Source: CAZLFA01 sp964558665 (lineage in GTDB: Bacteria > Desulfobacterota > Syntrophia > Syntrophales > PHBD01). From it: 9,735 nt of DNA. The notes beneath the pieces are model-generated. The model ran no database searches, was not told the DNA's origin, and saw nothing but the letters and a program-made list of their open reading frames with translations. Location of the stretch: contig CAZLFA010000095.1 in the NCBI GenBank assembly GCA_964558665.1, positions 1 through 9,735 of the forward strand. Reading direction: 5' to 3'. Shown here piece by piece: positions 5,831 to 9,735 of this stretch (positions are counted from its first letter, which is position 1; each line of letters starts with the position of its first letter). Both the position numbers and the translations under genes were made by a program.

Positions 5831-6673
5831 ATGAACCTCGATAAACTCAAACAAAGAGCAATAGACTACACGACTGACCGTCTCTGCAAAGGCGGTGGAT
5901 TCTGTTTTTATCGCCTTGAGGAGCCGAGTGGCTCAGACACATACTACGCCCTCTCCATACTCAATCTCCTGAATGTCCGCTTCCGGGATCAAAAAACGGA
6001 TTCCTATTTAAAGCAGATGCAGCATGATGACGGAGCTTATGACAACATTTATGCGGCTTTTTTCTCGATTCAGGGATTGCGGCTTCTCAATAAACAACCT
6101 CATCGCGATCCCATCCCATACATCTTCCGCGTCATTAACGAACACCATATTGATGTGGAGAAACTGCCGGCTGAAGTCACATCGCTGTTCAAGCGAATGT
6201 CCTATCTTGTCGAACTCTTCCTGCCTTACGGTTCAGAATCAACAAGCCGGAGCCGGGATAATTTTATCAGATTCATTCTCAGATTCAGGAACAGCGATGA
6301 TGGATTCGGGAATCAACGCTCAACGCTCACGGAGACCACTTATGCTCTTAGTATGCTGCATGGCTTATCCTACCCGATTGAATCACTGGCGGCAGAGATG
6401 TTCATACGGAAATGCGAGGTCGCCAGATTCGGCTTCACGGATATCCCCGGATCATCCCTGTCGTTCATTGAATACTTGTCCGCGGGCGTGACGGCCTCGC
6501 AACTCACCAGCTATCATCCGCAAAACCCGGAGATGCTGGTCGATTTTATCATCAACTGCCAGAATAGAAACGGAGGCTTTTCCAGGGCGATGCACAGCGG
6601 CATCGCCACCCTGGAAAATACTTATCATGCCGTCCGTGCCTTGATACAGTTGGAAACAATGCTTGAAAATTAA
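5831..6673 (+). CDS. Prenyltransferase/squalene-cyclase-like alpha-alpha toroid repeat protein
   Basis: This 280-residue protein contains several copies of the repeat typical of protein prenyltransferase beta subunits and squalene/hopene cyclases: a GGF or DGF/DGAY turn, then a polar stretch, then (D/E)TYxAL with a hydrophobic helix. Copies are seen at about residues 21-48 (GGGFCF, DTYYAL), 66-87 (DDGAYD), 154-179 (DDGFGN, ETTYAL) and 245-276 (NGGFSR, NTYHAV), with a weaker one at 199-226. I see no DxDD acid motif of hopene cyclases, and the chain is much shorter than a cyclase. A small prenyl-transferring or ligand-binding toroid is more likely than a triterpene cyclase. There is a GGCGGGAC-type ribosome site before ATG 5831. 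It is probably the last tightly linked gene of unit 2. Substrate and role in fluoride response are unknown. Confidence 0.8.
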   Translation: MNLDKLKQRAIDYTTDRLCKGGGFCFYRLEEPSGSDTYYALSILNLLNVRFRDQKTDSYLKQMQHDDGAYDNIYAAFFSIQGLRLLNKQPHRDPIPYIFRVINEHHIDVEKLPAEVTSLFKRMSYLVELFLPYGSESTSRSRDNFIRFILRFRNSDDGFGNQRSTLTETTYALSMLHGLSYPIESLAAEMFIRKCEVARFGFTDIPGSSLSFIEYLSAGVTASQLTSYHPQNPEMLVDFIINCQNRNGGFSRAMHSGIATLENTYHAVRALIQLETMLEN

Positions 6674-6755
6674 TCAAGAATATAAGGTTGTCGAAACAAA
6701 AGGAACCTAAAAACATCATCTAGGCAGAAATAAATTAATTTGACGCGGAACCACT

Positions 6756-7697
6756 ATGAAAACAGTAAAGAATTATTCATTATCACACTTTAGCGCCCGC
6801 CGCATAAACGAGGTGCATGGTTTCCTGATATTGCTTCTTTTTTTATGCGCTGTTCAATTCTTCGTGATACCGATCAATGCCTATGGGGCTCGCCCTTCAG
6901 AAAAAGATGTCAAGTCCTTTTTTGACTCTCTTGACAAGAGGTGTGCTGAATATGGATGGACAGGTATCGCGCCCCGGAAACTGCAATGGGAATTTCACAG
7001 AACAACCGCGAACAACAACCCACTTATCTTCATGCAGTTGGGAAACTCCGAAAGGAACTGCACCGTTTTCCTAGGTGGAGTACACGGCGACGAATTGCCC
7101 ACAGTCTATCTTCTCCTGAGGCTGGCGCACCATCTTGTAAAGCATCCCCATCTCATCAAGGACAAATGTATAGTCATTGTCCCCCTTGTGAACCCCGACG
7201 GTTTCCTTGCCAAGACTCCCAAACGGGTCAATGCAGGCGCCATCGACATCAACAGAAACTTCCCCACGAAAGACTGGAACAAGGAGGCGCTACGCCTATG
7301 GAAACGGAAGGGTCATTCTAACAGGCGTTATTTCCCCGGCAGAAAGCCGGGCTCTGAGCAGGAGACGCAGTTCCAGATAGCTTTGATCAGGCGGTACAAG
7401 CCCCAGAAAATAATGAGCGTCCATTCGCCTCTCAACTTTTATGATTTTGACGGGCCGTCATCCGATCTCAACTCCGTCGAAAAGTGGCTCGACATGATCA
7501 GCAAAGAGACGAATCATCCCTTCAAGAAGTACGGGTTCTTTCCTGGATCGCTGGGTAATTACGCCGGCCATGAACGTAACATTTTCACTTTGACCTTGGA
7601 ATTGTCTTCTTCCGACCCGCGCCTGGGAGCTGCATTTTTTGAAAAATTCCAGTCTGCTTTTTTAAAATTTCTTAATTTTAACATGAGCAGCCGATGA
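6756..7697 (+). CDS. Exported M14-family zinc carboxypeptidase/amidase-like protein
   Basis: This 313-residue metallopeptidase has an N-terminal membrane or signal segment (about 22-40) ending in AYGA near 42-45, suggesting export or an inner-membrane anchor. Zinc ligands fit H110 and E113 in GGVHGDE, and H223 in SVHSP. R167 lies in the INRNFP substrate motif, NPDG is at 146-149, and E282 in LTLELSSS is the expected catalytic Glu. The family includes murein-peptide amidases (MpaA-type) and succinylglutamate desuccinylase relatives. A periplasmic peptide or cell-wall fragment substrate is plausible but not shown. The 82-base gap before it has no clear promoter, terminator or riboswitch, so it may be a distal gene of unit 2. 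The ribosome site is weak (GCGGA). The stop overlaps a small downstream ORF as ATGA. Confidence 0.85.
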   Translation: MKTVKNYSLSHFSARRINEVHGFLILLLFLCAVQFFVIPINAYGARPSEKDVKSFFDSLDKRCAEYGWTGIAPRKLQWEFHRTTANNNPLIFMQLGNSERNCTVFLGGVHGDELPTVYLLLRLAHHLVKHPHLIKDKCIVIVPLVNPDGFLAKTPKRVNAGAIDINRNFPTKDWNKEALRLWKRKGHSNRRYFPGRKPGSEQETQFQIALIRRYKPQKIMSVHSPLNFYDFDGPSSDLNSVEKWLDMISKETNHPFKKYGFFPGSLGNYAGHERNIFTLTLELSSSDPRLGAAFFEKFQSAFLKFLNFNMSSR

Positions 7698-7849
7698 AAG
7701 AATCAGATGAGCCGGTCACTCAGGAGACAATCACGACATCGTACACGGACATCCAAGCCCAAGTGGCAGGGAACCAAAGACGAAATACTGATGTTACTTT
7801 CCATCTATTGACAAGAATATTTAAGTATGCTTATAAGCGCGCGTCATAA
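7694..7849 (+). CDS. Possible 51-residue small protein coupled to the M14 peptidase gene
   Basis: An ATG at 7694 overlaps the peptidase stop codon (ATGA) and opens 51 codons ending at TAA 7847-7849. The product is polar at the N-terminus, starting MKESDEPVTQ, with an amphipathic basic end (FHLLTRIFKYAYKRAS). ATGA coupling is a good sign of translation and is also used in unit 2. Against it, the ORF is short, unrecognised, and overlaps the candidate promoter of the antiporter unit. The frame could be chance. Confidence 0.4.
   Translation: MKESDEPVTQETITTSYTDIQAQVAGNQRRNTDVTFHLLTRIFKYAYKRAS
7808..7837 (+). promoter_or_regulatory. Candidate sigma70-type promoter of unit 3 (antiporter)
   Basis: TTGACA (7808-7813) and TATAAG (7832-7837) are 18 bp apart, matching six and five of six consensus positions. 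A start near 7844 would give a leader beginning about 30 bases before the aptamer. The promoter lies inside the small ORF 7694-7849. Confidence 0.6.
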
Positions 7850-7870
7850 ATAGTTCCTTTATTTACTGTA

Positions 7871-7918
7871 CAGGTGATGGGGTTCACCTTTAACTGTTTT
7901 ATTACTGATGACTCCTGC
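7871..7918 (+). promoter_or_regulatory. Fluoride riboswitch aptamer, unit 3 (crcB motif)
   Basis: GGTGA (7873-7877) pairs with TCACC (7884-7888) around GATGG. GGGGTT (7879-7884) pairs with GACTCC (7910-7915) with two G-U pairs. CTGATGACTCCTG (7905-7917) is the conserved 3' element, with T7906, A7908 and T7909 in place. The connecting helix is weak. Fluoride riboswitches upstream of cation/proton antiporters are well known, and the gene behind this one is of that type. Confidence 0.95.
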
Positions 7919-7941
7919 CATATTTCAATTAAGGAGTCATC
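7907..7941 (+). promoter_or_regulatory. RBS-sequestering hairpin of the unit 3 riboswitch
   Basis: GATGACTCCT (7907-7916) and AGGAGTCATC (7932-7941) form a perfect 10-bp inverted repeat with a 15-nt loop. The right arm contains the Shine-Dalgarno AAGGAG (7931-7936), seven bases before ATG 7944, and the left arm contains the 3' pseudoknot strand of the aptamer. The two structures exclude each other, giving a clear translational ON switch by fluoride. There is no U-tract. Confidence 0.82.
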
Positions 7942-7943
7942 GC

Positions 7944-9146
7944 ATGGAAACGATTTATCTTGTCGCAGCATTCTGGTTTTTCGCCGCCGTCTTCTCCACC
8001 GCTTTAGCCAGCCGCTTAAAGATCTCCATTGCCCTGATGGAAATCATCGTCGGTACTATAATCGGCTTTGCCGCTTTCCAAATCGGTTACTTTGACAAAC
8101 TGTCTTTGAACGCAGACTGGATGAAATTCTGCACAGGCCTCGGTGCCATGTTGTTGACTTTTCTCGCCGGGGCGGAACTGAATCCCGACGTCATGAAAGC
8201 TAAAATCAAGGAAGTGTCTGTAATCGGATTAGTCGGATTTTCAGCGCCTTTTATCGGCTGCTTTCTGATTTCATTCTATCTCATAGGATGGAGTATGAAA
8301 GCGAGCTTATTGTGCGGTATCGCGTTATCCACAACCTCCATGGCTGTAGTCTATGCCGTCATGCTCGAATACGGATTCAATAAAACCGATTTCGGCAAAG
8401 GGATTTTAGGCGCCTGTTTCGTCAATGACTTGGGAACCGTGATCGCGTTGGGTCTGATATTTGCTCCCTTCACATATAAAGCAGTCATATTCATAGCGGT
8501 AACGATCCTTTTGATTTTTACTTTAAAACCAATGACGGATTTCCTCGTTCGGCGTTTCGCTTATAAAACTGCTGCAATCCGCGCAAAATGGGTTCTTTTC
8601 ATATTGATGTCCATGGGAGTTTTGGCATTATGGTCAAACAGCGAACCGGTACTGCCCGCCTATATCTTTGGAATGGTACTGGCAAGAACGATGGAAGAAG
8701 ACGGTCATTTTGTCAGGAGACTTAGAACATTAACAGTCGGATTTTTGACCCCTCTGTATTTTCTCAGAGCCGGCGCCTTGGTGTCCATAACGGCGTTACT
8801 TACGGCGCCCGTTATCTTTCTTGTACTTTTAGGTGGCAAAATTGTTACCAAGATATTCGGTCTCTATCCTGTCATTCAGCGTTTCCGGGAGGATAAAGAT
8901 GAAAAATGGTACTATACGTTGTTGATGTCCACAGGCTTGACATTCGGAACAATCTCCGCGCTATATGGCTTGAGCAATAATATCATCACACAGGAACAGT
9001 ATTCCTATATTGTAGGGGCAGTAATCGCCAGCGCCGTAATACCGACGCTGATTGCAAACAAATATTTCCTTCCGAGCCATCTGCTGGAAGCGCCGATATT
9101 GGATGATCAGGCACCTGATGTAAAGGATATTTTAAACAAGCTATAA
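7944..9146 (+). CDS. CPA2/KefB-type monovalent cation/proton antiporter
   Basis: This 400-residue polytopic inner-membrane protein has about 11-13 hydrophobic segments and fits the Na+(K+)/H+ antiporter domain of the CPA superfamily. Characteristic parts are FLAGAELNPD (73-82), ALSTTSM (127-133), an Asn-Asp pair at N161-D162 in the ion-site position, an Arg in LYFLRAGA (R275), and a Lys in GGKI (K299) similar to the essential Lys of related exchangers. There is no C-terminal TrkA/RCK domain, so it is a minimal antiporter. An in-frame ATG at 7908 exists, but it lies inside the riboswitch. ATG 7944 has AAGGAG at ideal spacing and gives a normal N-terminus. Antiporters of this kind are established members of fluoride riboswitch regulons. 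They may export fluoride indirectly or restore proton balance after HF entry; the exchanged ions cannot be read from sequence. Confidence 0.93.
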   Translation: METIYLVAAFWFFAAVFSTALASRLKISIALMEIIVGTIIGFAAFQIGYFDKLSLNADWMKFCTGLGAMLLTFLAGAELNPDVMKAKIKEVSVIGLVGFSAPFIGCFLISFYLIGWSMKASLLCGIALSTTSMAVVYAVMLEYGFNKTDFGKGILGACFVNDLGTVIALGLIFAPFTYKAVIFIAVTILLIFTLKPMTDFLVRRFAYKTAAIRAKWVLFILMSMGVLALWSNSEPVLPAYIFGMVLARTMEEDGHFVRRLRTLTVGFLTPLYFLRAGALVSITALLTAPVIFLVLLGGKIVTKIFGLYPVIQRFREDKDEKWYYTLLMSTGLTFGTISALYGLSNNIITQEQYSYIVGAVIASAVIPTLIANKYFLPSHLLEAPILDDQAPDVKDILNKL

Positions 9147-9439
9147 CCACAGCGGTGTTATGCTGTGACTACAATTCAATTATCCCAATCTCAATGAGAT
9201 GTGAAAATATTCAAATTGAAAGAATAGCACAATGTGTTGCTTGCTAATGGTGAAAGTAGAATTTTACTCGATACAGATTACCATCTGAAATCATCAGATT
9301 TTATCACTCTGCAAGATTGTGGACTACAGGAAGGCAGCGTATAGGGCCGGCATCCGAGGAAAACAGCTTTGACACTATGTACATTATAACTCGTTATCAT
9401 TGAACGGGAGGGTGTCTATCATTTTTCTCTTTTCCCCTT
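9147..9439. other. Convergent intergenic region, no gene seen
   Basis: No supported gene lies here. Two weak hairpins follow the antiporter: CACAGC/GCTGTG (9148-9153 and 9162-9167, 8-nt loop, no T-tract) and ATCTGA/TCAGAT (9283-9288 and 9294-9299) followed by a short T run. Either could end the antiporter transcript. A short AT palindrome (ATAAC/GTTAT) lies near 9390-9405. Confidence 0.35.
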
Positions 9440-9735
9440 TTATTGGTTTTCCATCCTCTGGAAGAACGTTGAGTCAAATGTTGTTTCGCTTGCGCATCTT
9501 TTATTAATGCCAGATATTGAGTCTACTTCGAAGTTAGTACCCAGGGAAATGTATCTGTATGACTCTGTTTTTTTAGTTTGATATCTGACTATCCCGTCCT
9601 CTTTGCCAAATACATTCCTTAATGTATTCGGGGTGATACAAAATGTGTCATACTTGAAGAAAAGACATTGTAGTACTCGCTCTTGTATGTTATTAGCCCC
9701 CCAATAATAATTTGGATTTAGATTCTCTTTTGCGA
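9440..9735 (-). CDS. C-terminal part of an unrecognised protein, running in from the right edge
   Basis: On the minus strand one frame stays open from the window edge for 97 codons and stops at TAA, which is TTA at 9440-9442 on the plus strand. The fragment has normal amino-acid composition (YYWGANN near its left end, ISLGTNF in the middle, FFQRMENQ at the end) and no low complexity. The other two minus frames close within a few codons of the edge. I do not recognise the family. The start lies outside the window. It is convergent with the antiporter and probably not part of the fluoride units. Confidence 0.55.
   Translation of the reverse strand, partial: AKENLNPNYYWGANNIQERVLQCLFFKYDTFCITPNTLRNVFGKEDGIVRYQTKKTESYRYISLGTNFEVDSISGINKRCASETTFDSTFFQRMENQ

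Noticed and set aside
7908..7943. An upstream in-frame ATG (7908) as the antiporter start
   Set aside because: This ATG is part of the conserved riboswitch element CTGATGAC and has no Shine-Dalgarno. ATG 7944 has AAGGAG at seven bases.
9148..9167. CACAGC/GCTGTG hairpin as a firm intrinsic terminator
   Set aside because: The 6-bp stem has an 8-nt loop and no T-tract, so I mention it only as a weak candidate.
1..9735. CRISPR array, tRNA, rRNA or insertion sequence
   Set aside because: I saw no regularly spaced repeats, tRNA-like folds, rRNA motifs, transposase motifs or paired terminal inverted repeats.

Overview
The window looks like a bacterial fluoride-response region. Three separate transcription units each sit behind a fluoride (crcB-type) riboswitch, and the middle leader appears to carry two aptamers in tandem. 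Each aptamer shows the characteristic GAUGG loop, the U-x-A-U element, and a 6-nt pseudoknot in which the loop pairs with the sequence just downstream. In all three leaders the 3' pseudoknot strand is also complementary to bases at the ribosome binding site, which suggests one shared ON-switch logic. The gene set is Gram-negative in style: a signal-anchored M14 peptidase and a KefB-type antiporter, with moderate GC. A Desulfobacterota/deltaproteobacterial-type host is a low-confidence guess.

Layout. Positions 1-50 look like the 3' end (domains V/VI) of a group II intron whose body lies left of the window. Positions 51-295 hold at most a short coding remnant. Unit 1 (promoter about 296, aptamer 338-389) encodes a dynamin-like membrane GTPase (411-2081) and a complete enolase (2097-3377), the classic fluoride-sensitive enzyme. 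Unit 2 starts 13 bases after the enolase stop with the tandem aptamers (3391-3485). It encodes four tightly packed, little-known proteins: a duplicated PH-like-fold protein (3521-4462), a P-loop ATPase with Arg replacing the Walker A Lys (4450-5127), a protein with two CxxC...CxxH repeats (5124-5807), and a prenyltransferase/squalene-cyclase-like toroid protein (5831-6673). An exported M14 metallopeptidase (6756-7697) follows after 82 bases, and an overlooked 51-codon ORF (7694-7849) overlaps its stop. Unit 3 (promoter 7808-7837, aptamer 7871-7918) encodes a CPA2-type cation/proton antiporter, started here at 7944. The right edge holds mostly non-coding DNA and the C-terminal end of an unrecognised minus-strand gene (9440-9735).

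How it may work together: fluoride stabilises the aptamers and frees the ribosome binding sites (and probably a terminator in unit 1). Expression would supply an enolase that may replace an inhibited housekeeping copy, a cation/proton antiporter to handle ion and pH balance, and two groups with no established fluoride role (the GTPase and the four-gene unit). No CrcB/Fluc channel or CLC-F exporter is visible in the window. The four-gene operon under tandem fluoride aptamers is the best candidate for an undescribed system.
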